64,000 nt of DNA from Erysipelotrichales bacterium. Its GTDB lineage: Bacteria; Bacillota_I; Bacilli_A; Acholeplasmatales; WRBM01. The stretch lies in the NCBI GenBank assembly GCA_009784525.1, contig WRBM01000006.1, positions 1 to 64,000 of the forward strand, in the 5' to 3' direction. Positions 8,490 to 16,684 of this stretch are shown here, one piece after another; the first letter of the stretch is position 1; each line of letters opens with the position of its first letter. The notes beneath the pieces are model-generated. The model was not told the origin of the DNA. It worked only from the letters and a program-made list of their open reading frames with translations, and searched no databases. A program made the position numbers and the translations under genes.

Positions 8490-9175
8490 ATTTGCTCCTG
8501 TATTAAAATATAACCGATGCCACGAATAGATTGGATCGCCTCACCAGCAACTCCTAATTTTTCCCTAAGATTTTTCATATGAATATCAATAGTCCGAGTC
8601 TCTCCAAAATATTCATAACCCCAAATCTCTTTTAATAATAACTCCCGCTCAACAACATTGCCCACACTAAGCATTAAGAATTTCAAAAGCTCAAATTCCT
8701 TATTAGTTAATGCTATCTTCTTTTCCCCAACTAAAACGATTCGACTTTCTTGATTTAAAATAATCGAATTTACTTTAATTTCATTATTTGAGATAGATAT
8801 AGTTTTTTTCCTAAGGTTTGCCCTAATTCTTGCCATAAGTTCCAAGACAGAAAATGGCTTAGTAATATAATCATCTGCTCCGGCATCTAGTCCAGTAATC
8901 TTGTTTATTTCACTTGCTTTTGCGGTCAACATAATAATAGCTGTACCTGCTGATTTGTATTTTCCTCTAAATATCTTTAGTGCCTCAATACCATCAGTAC
9001 CGCTCATCATTATATCTAGGAGTATAAGATCAGGAATTCTTTTTTCACATTCTGACAAAAGTATGTCGGCATCAGAAAAAGCCATTACATCATATCCTTC
9101 ATTTGTAAGGGCATAACAAATAAGTTCTTTTATTGATTCATCATCTTCAGCTGTATATATAAGTTGCTTTTTCAT
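8486..9175 (-). CDS. phoP: Response regulator PhoP (OmpR family)
   Basis: This 229-residue regulator has a receiver domain with acidic pocket AEDDE (9-13), phospho-accepting Asp54 in LLLDIMM, the TAK switch motif near 87-90 and the KPF lysine near 107. A winged-helix DNA-binding domain follows (ALTNKEFELLKFL ... RTIDIHMKNLREKLG), which places it in the OmpR/PhoB class. It is expected to bind TTTACA-type direct repeats, and such repeats lie before pstS at 14023-14049. It lies between phoU (20 bases upstream) and phoR (overlapping), so the operon likely feeds back on itself. Confidence 0.93.
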   Translation of the reverse strand: MKKQLIYTAEDDESIKELICYALTNEGYDVMAFSDADILLSECEKRIPDLILLDIMMSGTDGIEALKIFRGKYKSAGTAIIMLTAKASEINKITGLDAGADDYITKPFSVLELMARIRANLRKKTISISNNEIKVNSIILNQESRIVLVGEKKIALTNKEFELLKFLMLSVGNVVERELLLKEIWGYEYFGETRTIDIHMKNLREKLGVAGEAIQSIRGIGYILIQEQI

Positions 9176-9195
9176 CTCTGTCAGTCCTTCTTTGT

Positions 9196-9855
9196 TTAAA
9201 TTATTTTGATATTTTTATGTTTTCCTGTTTTAGAGTAGATAACCCATTCCGCAATATTTTCTGCATGGTCACCAATTTTTTCCAAATGTTTACCAACCAT
9301 TAATAAATAAATAGCCTGATCAGCAAAACTCGGTTTCTCCTTAATCAATTTTATCATTTTCTGCTTTAGTTTGTCAAATAAATTATCAATTAAATCATCG
9401 GTTTCAATTGTTTTTGCGGCTAATTCTAAATCTTGTTTGACAAAACTATTAACACAGTCATAGACCATTTGCCTTGTTAGTTCAGCCATTTGTGGTAAAA
9501 TCTCTAACTTAATCTGATAGTTTTCTTCACACAAATTAAAGACTATTTCACATATATCTCTTGCTTGTCCGGCAATTCTTTCTAAGTCAATAATCATCTT
9601 TAAGGCTGTTGATATTTTTCTTAAATCCGAGGCTACTGGTTGTTGCATCAAAATGATCTTAAGAGCTTTTGATTCAATTTCTGCTTTTAAGATATTAACA
9701 TCATCTTTATAGGCTATAACTTTTTCACATAGCACTTTATCCTGAGTAGTTAAAGCCATAGAACTTTCGCCGATGATTCGCTCTATCAAAGCGACCATGC
9801 CAAGCAACTCTTGTCCAAGTAATTCTAATTCTTTTTGGAATTTATTTCTTAACAT
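9196..9855 (-). CDS. phoU: Phosphate signalling complex accessory protein PhoU
   Basis: This 219-residue, all-helical protein is made of two PhoU repeats. Each has the metal-binding pattern E/D-x-x-x-D: DLERIAGQARDI in the first half and KHLEKIGDHAENI in the second. PhoU proteins couple the Pst transporter to the PhoR kinase and damp phosphate uptake when phosphate is ample. The start ATG shares one base with the pstB stop (TAATG), preceded by GGGAGG, so translation is coupled to pstB. Length is normal for the family. Confidence 0.95.
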   Translation of the reverse strand: MLRNKFQKELELLGQELLGMVALIERIIGESSMALTTQDKVLCEKVIAYKDDVNILKAEIESKALKIILMQQPVASDLRKISTALKMIIDLERIAGQARDICEIVFNLCEENYQIKLEILPQMAELTRQMVYDCVNSFVKQDLELAAKTIETDDLIDNLFDKLKQKMIKLIKEKPSFADQAIYLLMVGKHLEKIGDHAENIAEWVIYSKTGKHKNIKII

Positions 9856-10661
9856 TAGCCAAACCTCCCTGTAATATAATTTTCACATTTTTCATTTTTA
9901 GGATTAGAAAATAGCTCTTCTGTCGGAGCAATCTCTAACATTTCACCAAGTAAGAAAAACGCTGTTTTATCGGATATACGTGTTGCTTGTTGCATATTGT
10001 GGGTTACTATTATAATTGTGTAGTGCTGCTTTAGCTCTTCGCATAATTCTTCAATAATACCCGTGCTTATTGGATCTAAAGCACTTGTTGGTTCATCCAT
10101 GAGTAAGATTTTTGGTTTAACCGCCAAAGCTCTGGCAATGCACAGTCTCTGTTGTTGCCCCCCAGATAATTGTAAGCCAGACTGATTAAGCTTATCTTTA
10201 ACTTCATTCCAAAGGCCTGCCTGCATAAGACTTTCAGTAACAATTTTATCTAAATAAGCTTTTTTCCTTATTCCATAAGTACGTGGACCAAAAGCAATAT
10301 TATCATAAATGCTCATCGGAAAGACATTGGGTTTTTGAAAAACCATACCAACATCTTTTCTTAACTTATTTAAATTGAATTTTTGCTTTTTTTCTTGATT
10401 TATTAGCTCATCTTTTAAATCAAGATCATTAAATAATTCTGTGCCATTTATTTTAATGCTTCCTTTAACATTACAGCCTTCAATTAAATCAATCATTCGG
10501 TTGAAGCATTTCAACAATGTAGTTTTACCGCAACCAGAAGGTCCGATAAAGGCTGTAATTTCATTTTCCATTATATCCATGTTAATATTCTTTAAGGCTT
10601 GGAATTCTCCGTAGAATAAATCTAAATCCCTAACTTTAATTATTACATTTTTTTCTTTCAT
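9855..10661 (-). CDS. pstB: Phosphate ABC transporter ATP-binding protein PstB
   Basis: This 268-residue ATPase powers phosphate import. It has Walker [10 protein letters not shown] (40-48), a Q-loop in [18 protein letters not shown], which is the PstB-specific sequence, the signature [16 protein letters not shown], and Walker [14 protein letters not shown] followed by the H-loop IIVTHNM. It lies 18 bases after pstCA and overlaps phoU by one base. Two copies assemble with the fused PstCA permease at the inner face of the membrane. Confidence 0.97.
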   Translation of the reverse strand: MKEKNVIIKVRDLDLFYGEFQALKNINMDIMENEITAFIGPSGCGKTTLLKCFNRMIDLIEGCNVKGSIKINGTELFNDLDLKDELINQEKKQKFNLNKLRKDVGMVFQKPNVFPMSIYDNIAFGPRTYGIRKKAYLDKIVTESLMQAGLWNEVKDKLNQSGLQLSGGQQQRLCIARALAVKPKILLMDEPTSALDPISTGIIEELCEELKQHYTIIIVTHNMQQATRISDKTAFFLLGEMLEIAPTEELFSNPKNEKCENYITGRFG

Positions 10662-10679
10662 TTCTTTTCTCCAAACATT

Positions 10680-12914
10680 TTATTTTGCGTAGGCTTTTTT
10701 CTTAAGTAATTTAGCAATAAATGTTGCGCCAATATTTAGCGCTAGTACAATTAATATCAGAATGCTCGCAGCCGCAAATGCCTCATTTTCTCTTCCTGGA
10801 ATTCTAACTAGCGCATAAAATGCTACAGCCAATGTAGTTCCTGATGAAGTATATCCTAATGGGGCTGGTCCTAAACTTGAACCCATCGTAAACATCAAAC
10901 TTGCTGTTTCGGCGACCATTCTGCCAATCCCTAAAATAATCATTGTAACAATACTTGGGAGCGCCGAAGGTAAAACAATACGAAAAATTGTTCTTACTCT
11001 ACCAGCCCCTAAGGCATACGCACCTTCCCGATAAGAATCAGGCACAGACTTTAAACCTTCTTGGGTTGCTCTGACAGTGAGTGGTAATATCATTAGTGAA
11101 ACGACTATGGAACCTGATGTAATTGACAATCCTAAACCTAAGACAGTTACAAATAAAATCATCCCGAATAATCCATAAACAATTGAAGGAATGCCTGCTA
11201 GTGTTTCCAAAGCCAATTCAATAATTTTAGCTAGTTTGCTACCTTTTTTAGCATACTCCTGTAAAAACACTGCTGTTAAAATACCTATCGGAAATGCTAT
11301 TATACTAGTAAGCAGCACATACATCAAAGTCGTTATTATAGCTGGCCTTAAAGTAATTGGATGATTTCTGCCAAAACCAGTAAATTCTCCAGTAAGTAAA
11401 CGCCAGTTTATTTGACTTAAACCGTTTATCAGAACATAAAAAATCATCGATCCTAAAAAAAATAAAGAAAATACTAACATTACAAATGATATAATTTTTG
11501 CAATTTTAGGCAATATGTTGATTAATTTTGTTAATATTGATTCTGAAATCATCTCATCAAAACTTAAAGAATCCTTAACATCTTTATTCTTTTGTCTCAG
11601 AAAAAGTTTACTAATAAATCGCTTTATCGAAGGCATGATAATCGGATTTTTATTTGCTTTTTTATTGCCTTTAATTAAATTAAATATCAAGTTAATAATC
11701 AGAACAAATATTAGTAAAACAACACCAGTACCAACAAGGGCCCCTTGATGAAGAGAGCCGGGTTCAGAATATGCCATTTCAAAAACAATATTTACCGTAA
11801 GAGTACGAAAAGGTTGAAACAGGCCGCCTGGCATTTGCGCAATATTGCCAGCGACCATAATAACTGCCATCGTTTCCCCAACAGCTCTACCAATTCCCAA
11901 TATAAGTGAGGCAAAAATACCTGATTTGGCAGCTGGCACTACCGCTTTAAAAACTGTTCTTTCTTTACTTGCACCAAGTGCTACACCAGCTTCAAAATAT
12001 GAACTGCTAACAGCTTCAATGCTATTTACAGAAATTGAAACAACCGTAGGTAAAATCATCATCCCCAATACTATAGCTACTGCTAGCGGACCTGAACCAC
12101 CACTAGAACTAATAGCTGCCAGAATCGGCAAGAGCACTTGCATTCCAAAGAAACCAAAAATTACCGAAGGTATACCTGCCAAAAGTGCGATAGCTTGCAA
12201 AACAAAAGGCTTTATTTTCTTCGGACAAAACCATACTATGCACACCGCCGTAAGAACTCCTAAGCCACCACCGATTATTAACGCTCCCAAAGCCGCAACA
12301 ATCGTGCCTACAATCATCGGCAAAACGTTATAGATACTTCTGATACTTGGATCATTAGGATTGTGCCCCCAATAAGCCGGAGAGTCTGGATCATGAATCC
12401 AGGTTCTACCAAAAATAAACCTAATGAATCCTATTTCACGGATTGCTGGCATTCCCTCTAATACAAGAAAGAAAAAAATAGTAAATACAGCTAGTATCGC
12501 TATTATTGCTGAGATAAGGAAGCCAACTTTAAAAGAAAGTTCTTTATCATATACAGCAATCAGGCTTAAAGTTGAAATTATGATTGCGATTACTAAAGCT
12601 AAGACAAGGGCTAAAATAAAAGGAAATCCAAACCAGCCAGCAATGAAAAAGGCTAAAAACGCTGATATAGTTGCTGTCAGAAGACAAGTCCAAATTATTG
12701 TAAACCATAAGGCAATTAACAGTCTTTTATCTGATGTTTTGGCAAACTCTAACATACTATTGGCGTTAGAATTTTCTTTATACCCTTTAATCTTAAGATA
12801 TGCCATAATCAAAAATGGCGGAAATAAGCCAAATAATGCCATAAAAAATATTCTGCTTATACTTTTTTTATCTATGTTAAAATTTATATTTTGATTTTCA
12901 TTTAAATTCTTCAT
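10680..12914 (-). CDS. pstCA: Fused phosphate ABC transporter permease PstC-PstA
   Basis: One frame encodes about 744 residues with two complete permease domains. The N-terminal ~160 residues add extra hydrophobic segments. The PstC-like half ends near residue 415 and holds the cytoplasmic coupling loop EAGVALGASKERTVFKAVVP. A polar linker of ~50 residues follows, then the PstA-like half with EGAYALGAGRVRTIFRIVLP. In most bacteria these are separate genes; here a single chain would form the whole transmembrane channel. The start is uncertain: a GTG at 12956 lies inside a hairpin, while the ATG at 12914 lacks a ribosome site but overlaps the stop of a 15-codon leader frame by ATGA, so translational coupling is likely. 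I chose 12914. Confidence 0.92.
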   Translation of the reverse strand: MKNLNENQNINFNIDKKSISRIFFMALFGLFPPFLIMAYLKIKGYKENSNANSMLEFAKTSDKRLLIALWFTIIWTCLLTATISAFLAFFIAGWFGFPFILALVLALVIAIIISTLSLIAVYDKELSFKVGFLISAIIAILAVFTIFFFLVLEGMPAIREIGFIRFIFGRTWIHDPDSPAYWGHNPNDPSIRSIYNVLPMIVGTIVAALGALIIGGGLGVLTAVCIVWFCPKKIKPFVLQAIALLAGIPSVIFGFFGMQVLLPILAAISSSGGSGPLAVAIVLGMMILPTVVSISVNSIEAVSSSYFEAGVALGASKERTVFKAVVPAAKSGIFASLILGIGRAVGETMAVIMVAGNIAQMPGGLFQPFRTLTVNIVFEMAYSEPGSLHQGALVGTGVVLLIFVLIINLIFNLIKGNKKANKNPIIMPSIKRFISKLFLRQKNKDVKDSLSFDEMISESILTKLINILPKIAKIISFVMLVFSLFFLGSMIFYVLINGLSQINWRLLTGEFTGFGRNHPITLRPAIITTLMYVLLTSIIAFPIGILTAVFLQEYAKKGSKLAKIIELALETLAGIPSIVYGLFGMILFVTVLGLGLSITSGSIVVSLMILPLTVRATQEGLKSVPDSYREGAYALGAGRVRTIFRIVLPSALPSIVTMIILGIGRMVAETASLMFTMGSSLGPAPLGYTSSGTTLAVAFYALVRIPGRENEAFAAASILILIVLALNIGATFIAKLLKKKAYAK

Positions 12915-12958
12915 ATTATAACGTAAGAACATGTGTATAGCTTTTTTGCCATACACAT
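12911..12958 (-). promoter_or_regulatory. Intercistronic hairpin and possible 15-codon leader peptide between pstS and pstCA
   Basis: A 10-bp stem (12932-12941 with 12948-12957, one wobble pair, 6-A loop on the transcript) lies between pstS and pstCA. No T run follows it, so it is not a classic terminator; it could stabilise the pstS message and set pstS above pstCA. A short frame ATG at 12958 (MCMAKKLYTCSYVII) follows AAAGGA and ends in TGA that overlaps the pstCA ATG by 4 bases. Confidence 0.55.
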
Positions 12959-12980
12959 ATTACTTTTATCCTTTATAGTC

Positions 12981-13916
12981 TTATTCTAAAATAATATCTG
13001 CCCATTCTCTGATTTCACCAGTATAGATCGCAAATAATTGAGCCATAGTAATGCTAGTTAATGGATTATTACTATTAACAACAACAGCCATCGTATCTTG
13101 AGCTAAAAAGAATGTTCTAGCGTTAGTTGTTGTTATATGAGCAGCATTAGAACTCATACCAATCGTTCTATTTGGTTCACTACCTTGAATTGTGCCACCG
13201 CTACCTGCTGTCACACCTTGACCGCTGCCACCAGCATGAAAATCAAAATCAGCGACTGTTGCCCAGCTAACTAAAGCAATAAAACCGTCAATAAGTTCAC
13301 TCATAACTTCTTCTACAGATGTTGATCCTCTAATTTGAATTGGTTCTGACTGACCTTCTGGTCTTGTGGCTGGCGCCGTAAAGCTAACTGGATTTTCTAC
13401 GCTAAAATCATAACCTTCAGCTTCTACAATTGCTTGAGCCTGACTAGATTGAATAAAATCTAAAAACAATTGACTAAGCGGTAATAATTCTGCATTTTCA
13501 TATGTTAAAATTACATAATCCCTTGCTAAGGCTGCAGGATAACCTGCTATACCAGGAGCTACTCCGTCAATATTAAGCACTCTTAAATTATTATCATTTG
13601 CTACTGCAGATAATGAAGCATAACCAATAGCATTACGTTGACTTCTAACTCTGGTTAATACACCAGGTTGACCATGTTGCTCTTCACCTGCTAATGAATT
13701 ACCAGCTAACGCTAACCAGCTTGCCAAAGTAGCTCGATTGTCGCCATCTAATCCATTATGAATTGAAGTATTCCATTGAGTTCTTGTCCCAGAACCACTC
13801 TCTCTTGATACGGCAATAATCTGCATATCTCTTACATCGCTAGAACAAGCAGTAAGTCCCAAACATGTAAAAACCCCTAAAGAAACTATCGCAATTAATT
13901 TTGTTATTTTTTTCAT
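12981..13916 (-). CDS. pstS: Phosphate ABC transporter substrate-binding lipoprotein PstS, permuted domain order
   Basis: This 311-residue lipoprotein has a signal peptide with lipobox LTAC (Cys24), so it is held on the outer face of the membrane. It binds phosphate for the Pst system. The two lobes are in unusual order: the chain opens with the ISRESGSGTR-type segment (here VSRESGSGTRTQW, ~36-48), normally in the second half of PstS, and the segment IRGSTSVEEVMSEL ... GGSGQGVTAG ... LFAIYTGEIREW, normally at the N-terminus, comes last (~198-308). The phosphate-contacting pieces GSTSV, SGSGTR and GSGQG are all present, so it should be functional. It heads the pst operon, after AGGAGA-like and PhoP-box sequences, 22 bases before the hairpin ahead of pstCA. 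Confidence 0.92.
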   Translation of the reverse strand: MKKITKLIAIVSLGVFTCLGLTACSSDVRDMQIIAVSRESGSGTRTQWNTSIHNGLDGDNRATLASWLALAGNSLAGEEQHGQPGVLTRVRSQRNAIGYASLSAVANDNNLRVLNIDGVAPGIAGYPAALARDYVILTYENAELLPLSQLFLDFIQSSQAQAIVEAEGYDFSVENPVSFTAPATRPEGQSEPIQIRGSTSVEEVMSELIDGFIALVSWATVADFDFHAGGSGQGVTAGSGGTIQGSEPNRTIGMSSNAAHITTTNARTFFLAQDTMAVVVNSNNPLTSITMAQLFAIYTGEIREWADIILE

Positions 13917-13983
13917 TATTTTATTCTCTTCTCCTAAGAATTATTTTTACAAAATTATGCAAGGCAAAATTCTGTATGCTTAA

Positions 13984-14049
13984 ATTATACTATAAAGTTT
14001 TGACAAAAATCAGCAAGATTCCGTAAAGTTTCTGTAAAGTTTTGTAAAG
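13984..14049 (-). promoter_or_regulatory. pst operon promoter with three PhoP-box-like repeats
   Basis: On the minus strand CTTTACA, CTTTACA and CTTTACG occur at 14044-14049, 14034-14039 and 14023-14028 (11- and 10-base periods), with a degenerate fourth copy CTTGC near 14013-14018. TATAAT follows at 13984-13989. No proper -35 is present, as expected for a promoter that PhoP activates by binding tandem TT(A/T/C)ACA repeats. Confidence 0.8.
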
Positions 14050-14071
14050 ATTATCAAAATTAATTTAAAAT

Positions 14072-14106
14072 AAAAAACGCAGAATCTTCAATAATGAATT
14101 TCCTGC
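14072..14106 (-). terminator. Terminator of the ger operon
   Basis: A 12-bp stem with a two-base internal mismatch (14079-14090 with 14095-14106) is followed by six T on the minus strand. It lies between the ger operon and the pst promoter and after the short HAD fragment. Confidence 0.7.
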
Positions 14107-14113
14107 ATTTTAT

Positions 14114-14213
14114 TTATAAAACATTTCTTATTATCCAGTCGGCAATACCATCAGAATCATTATCTAGGCAATGATAGCTAGCAATCTCTTTTATTTCGAT
14201 TTTGTTCAGCAGT
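14114..14213 (-). pseudogene. C-terminal fragment of a Cof-type HAD phosphatase
   Basis: The minus-strand frame after gerC reads KEIASYHCLDNDSDGIADWI then IRNVL and a TAA at 14114-14116. This aligns without gaps with the usual end of Cof-type HAD hydrolases (A-N-F-V-T-x-x-N-x-E-D-G-V-A-x-x-I-E-K). Only about 33 codons remain, with no start codon or ribosome site of its own, so it is a remnant. A calcium-binding DxDxDG repeat is a weaker alternative reading. Confidence 0.5.
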
Positions 14214-15263
14214 TTATCCTCTGAAATTGAAGTTTATTCTCAGTTCAATGTCTCTGTAATCTAACCGAGTATAATCCATATGTCTTTGAAATAATATTCT
14301 TCGAAAACCAAAGAAATCAAAACCATCCCTAATACCAAGCTCAATAAGTTCGTTAAAATGTCTGCTCATTTCCTCTTTTAGTTTCTCAATAAGAAAAGTC
14401 ATAGGATGATTTTCAATATTAATAAGTGGTATGACATGGGCCCTGATATTAATCACAAAAACATTTCTTTCAATTCTTAAGTTATAACGGTAATTTGATA
14501 ATCTCAGTGTCACATCATCAATCGGCATAATGATAGTCTGCCTATTTTCCAAGAAAAAAAGTGCTTTATGTTCTTCCATGTGATAACATTTTATACTCTC
14601 GCCGATAAAGCATTGTCTTTGAATAGCCGCTGTATTAAATTCTTCACCAGCTTGGCTGATTCTTGCTTCGCCAATTTCTATTTTTGGCAGAATAAGATCA
14701 GAATAACTTTGATGAAACATCAACGCAAAATTAATGAAATGAATGCCAGATAGTCCAAATGCTGCATATCTGTTACTTCTTGGATTATTAAAGATACTAT
14801 GAAACATACTGTATTCATCGGGATTTCTTGTATCATAAATTTCCTCAATGTCTTCCGATGTAAAGAAAACAAAAAAGTTATTAGGAATTCTTGAGGTTAA
14901 TCTAATAAATTCTAAAAATGTCGCGATATTTCTTTCGTTCATAAAGCTTTCATGTAGGATTACTGATTGAATATGCCTTAACTCAACTTTCTGATCGACT
15001 GAACGTTCCAGTTCTTCAAAAAGCATTGCTAAATTTCTATGTTCAGTAATAATTAAACCATATTGAAAACCTCTATTATTATCTGTTTTACCGATATCAG
15101 CATTACTTGGATAAAAAGCTGTAATCCTGAAAACAGAGTTTTCTTCTTCATATTCTAAAGCGAATGAAGTAACAAGTAAAAATTCATTAATGCCAACTTT
15201 ATTGAAACAGCCTTGTAAAATTAAAATAAAGGCAAAGATAAATATCAGTGATAATTTCTTCAT
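14214..15263 (-). CDS. Spore germination lipoprotein GerC (Ger(x)C family)
   Basis: This 349-residue protein has a short signal peptide ending in a lipobox (LQGC, Cys19), as all GerC subunits do. The N-terminal domain contains the family run FLLVTSFALEYE and the HRNLAMLFEELERSVDQKVELRHIQSVILHESF stretch; the C-terminal domain ends in ELRINFNFRG. GerC works with the GerA and GerB subunits as a germinant receptor in the inner spore membrane. It is the last gene of the operon and overlaps gerA by 4 bases. It is a little shorter than the B. subtilis subunits (~370). Confidence 0.9.
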   Translation of the reverse strand: MKKLSLIFIFAFILILQGCFNKVGINEFLLVTSFALEYEEENSVFRITAFYPSNADIGKTDNNRGFQYGLIITEHRNLAMLFEELERSVDQKVELRHIQSVILHESFMNERNIATFLEFIRLTSRIPNNFFVFFTSEDIEEIYDTRNPDEYSMFHSIFNNPRSNRYAAFGLSGIHFINFALMFHQSYSDLILPKIEIGEARISQAGEEFNTAAIQRQCFIGESIKCYHMEEHKALFFLENRQTIIMPIDDVTLRLSNYRYNLRIERNVFVINIRAHVIPLINIENHPMTFLIEKLKEEMSRHFNELIELGIRDGFDFFGFRRILFQRHMDYTRLDYRDIELRINFNFRG

Positions 15264-16684
15264 GATTTGTTCTTCCTCTTACCATCTAAAGGTTCTAAAA
15301 CATCCGGACGGTTGCCTTGTTGGCGACTTGATTTTGTTTGAAAGAATTGGACAAAATCGGGTCGGTTAAAAGGCACAAACGGATGAAGAAAAGAAACATT
15401 AAGAAATTTATGCCGACAAACATAGCTAAATAAAATTATTGTGGCGATACTTAAACCAAAGACACCAAACAATAGACTAGCAAAAAGCATAATCAAACGT
15501 AAAAAGGAAATTGTTATTAAAAAATTAATATCGGAAGTAACTGTAAAAGCGGCTAAGAAAGAGAAAGCAGTAACTACCATAACAACGATACCTACTAGAC
15601 CTGAAGCTACCGTTGCCTGTCCCATTAAGATACCACCAACTACTATGACTATCGACTGAACAGTAAAACCAGGACTTCTTAAGCCAACTAATTGATAGAG
15701 CTCAAAGAGCAATAAAAGAATTAATATCTCATTGAAGGCTGAAAAAATTACACCTCTTTGCGTCACTTGCAAGGTCGCAATCATCAAAAGTGAGAGATTT
15801 GTACTGTGAAAGGTATAAAAGCTAGCCATAATACCAAGCCAAAATACAGAGATGAATAAAGCGACTAAAACATAAAACCTTAAAAAAGTGCTGTAATAAG
15901 ATGGTGCCTGCATATCTAAGCGGAGTTTTGTTATAAAAAACAGGGAAGTCGGCAAAATTAAAGCATTAGGAATGCGGTCAATCATAATAACAACCTGACC
16001 CTTATAAATCGCTTCTGCGGCCATTTCCGGGCTTCCGACGTAAGATGTCGTTGGAAAGATTCGTTTATTATTGAAATAAGTTGTCAAGTCTGATAACGTT
16101 AAAATACTTTCTGCTTCAATTTTTTGAACTATTTTCTTTATTTTGTTCAAAAGATGGGTATTGGTAATATCAGTCATACTTAGAATATTAATCCTTGTCT
16201 GGCTTCGCTCGCCAAGAACGTATTCATCAATCTTAAACTTCTCACTTTTGATTCTAGTTCTGATTAGCTGAATGTTTGTATTCAAACTTTCAATGAAACC
16301 ATCTCTCGAGCCAAAAATATTATTAGGTTCACTCATTGAATCAGTGATACCACGTTCTTTAGGGCTTGGCAAAGCTACCGCATAAACTGTCTTATTTTTA
16401 ACAATAATAATAAAACCATTAAAAATCTGATTTCTGATTTGTTCCATCGTTTCCTTTAAAGCACCAAGATTGATTTTAGTAACAATATTTGGAAGAATTT
16501 TATCAATCTCTTTTACATTTTTAATCATTGGCAAATAAAACTTTTCAAAATTATCTATATTAGCCATTTCTTCCTGATAATAAATTGAAAAAGTCTCATC
16601 TCCCTGATATTCTTTTTTCTTAACATCTTTGGAATCAGCGAAATATTTTTTTATTTCATTGTTAATAAAGTATTTAAGTAACAT
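15260..16684 (-). CDS. Spore germination receptor subunit GerA (GerABKA family)
   Basis: This 474-residue protein is a membrane subunit of the germinant receptor. The N-terminal soluble domain (~1-260) contains the family-defining stretch SRDGFIESLNTNIQLIRTRI (near 125-145), a slightly altered form of the usual RGPREGFxE motif, and GRVLTD-like segments are replaced by RIPNALILPT near 237. Five or so transmembrane segments follow, including LVGLRSPGFTVQSIVIVVGGILMGQATVASGLV, highly characteristic of the family, and a basic tail. GGAGG precedes the ATG. It overlaps gerB by 11 bases and gerC by 4, so the receptor is made as one unit. No germinant can be inferred. Confidence 0.93.
   Translation of the reverse strand: MLLKYFINNEIKKYFADSKDVKKKEYQGDETFSIYYQEEMANIDNFEKFYLPMIKNVKEIDKILPNIVTKINLGALKETMEQIRNQIFNGFIIIVKNKTVYAVALPSPKERGITDSMSEPNNIFGSRDGFIESLNTNIQLIRTRIKSEKFKIDEYVLGERSQTRINILSMTDITNTHLLNKIKKIVQKIEAESILTLSDLTTYFNNKRIFPTTSYVGSPEMAAEAIYKGQVVIMIDRIPNALILPTSLFFITKLRLDMQAPSYYSTFLRFYVLVALFISVFWLGIMASFYTFHSTNLSLLMIATLQVTQRGVIFSAFNEILILLLLFELYQLVGLRSPGFTVQSIVIVVGGILMGQATVASGLVGIVVMVVTAFSFLAAFTVTSDINFLITISFLRLIMLFASLLFGVFGLSIATIILFSYVCRHKFLNVSFLHPFVPFNRPDFVQFFQTKSSRQQGNRPDVLEPLDGKRKNKS

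Noticed and set aside
11845-12333. 162-codon plus-strand open frame opposite pstCA
   Set aside because: It is the mirror of a strongly conserved permease; the composition (Pro/Thr/Ala/Ile rich) is that of a shadow of hydrophobic codons, and no start signal is seen.
10680-12914. Sequencing error joining pstC and pstA
   Set aside because: The linker keeps the same frame, carries ordinary codons and is long and polar; a missed stop would usually show overlapping start signals for pstA, and none with a ribosome site is evident. Read data would still be decisive.
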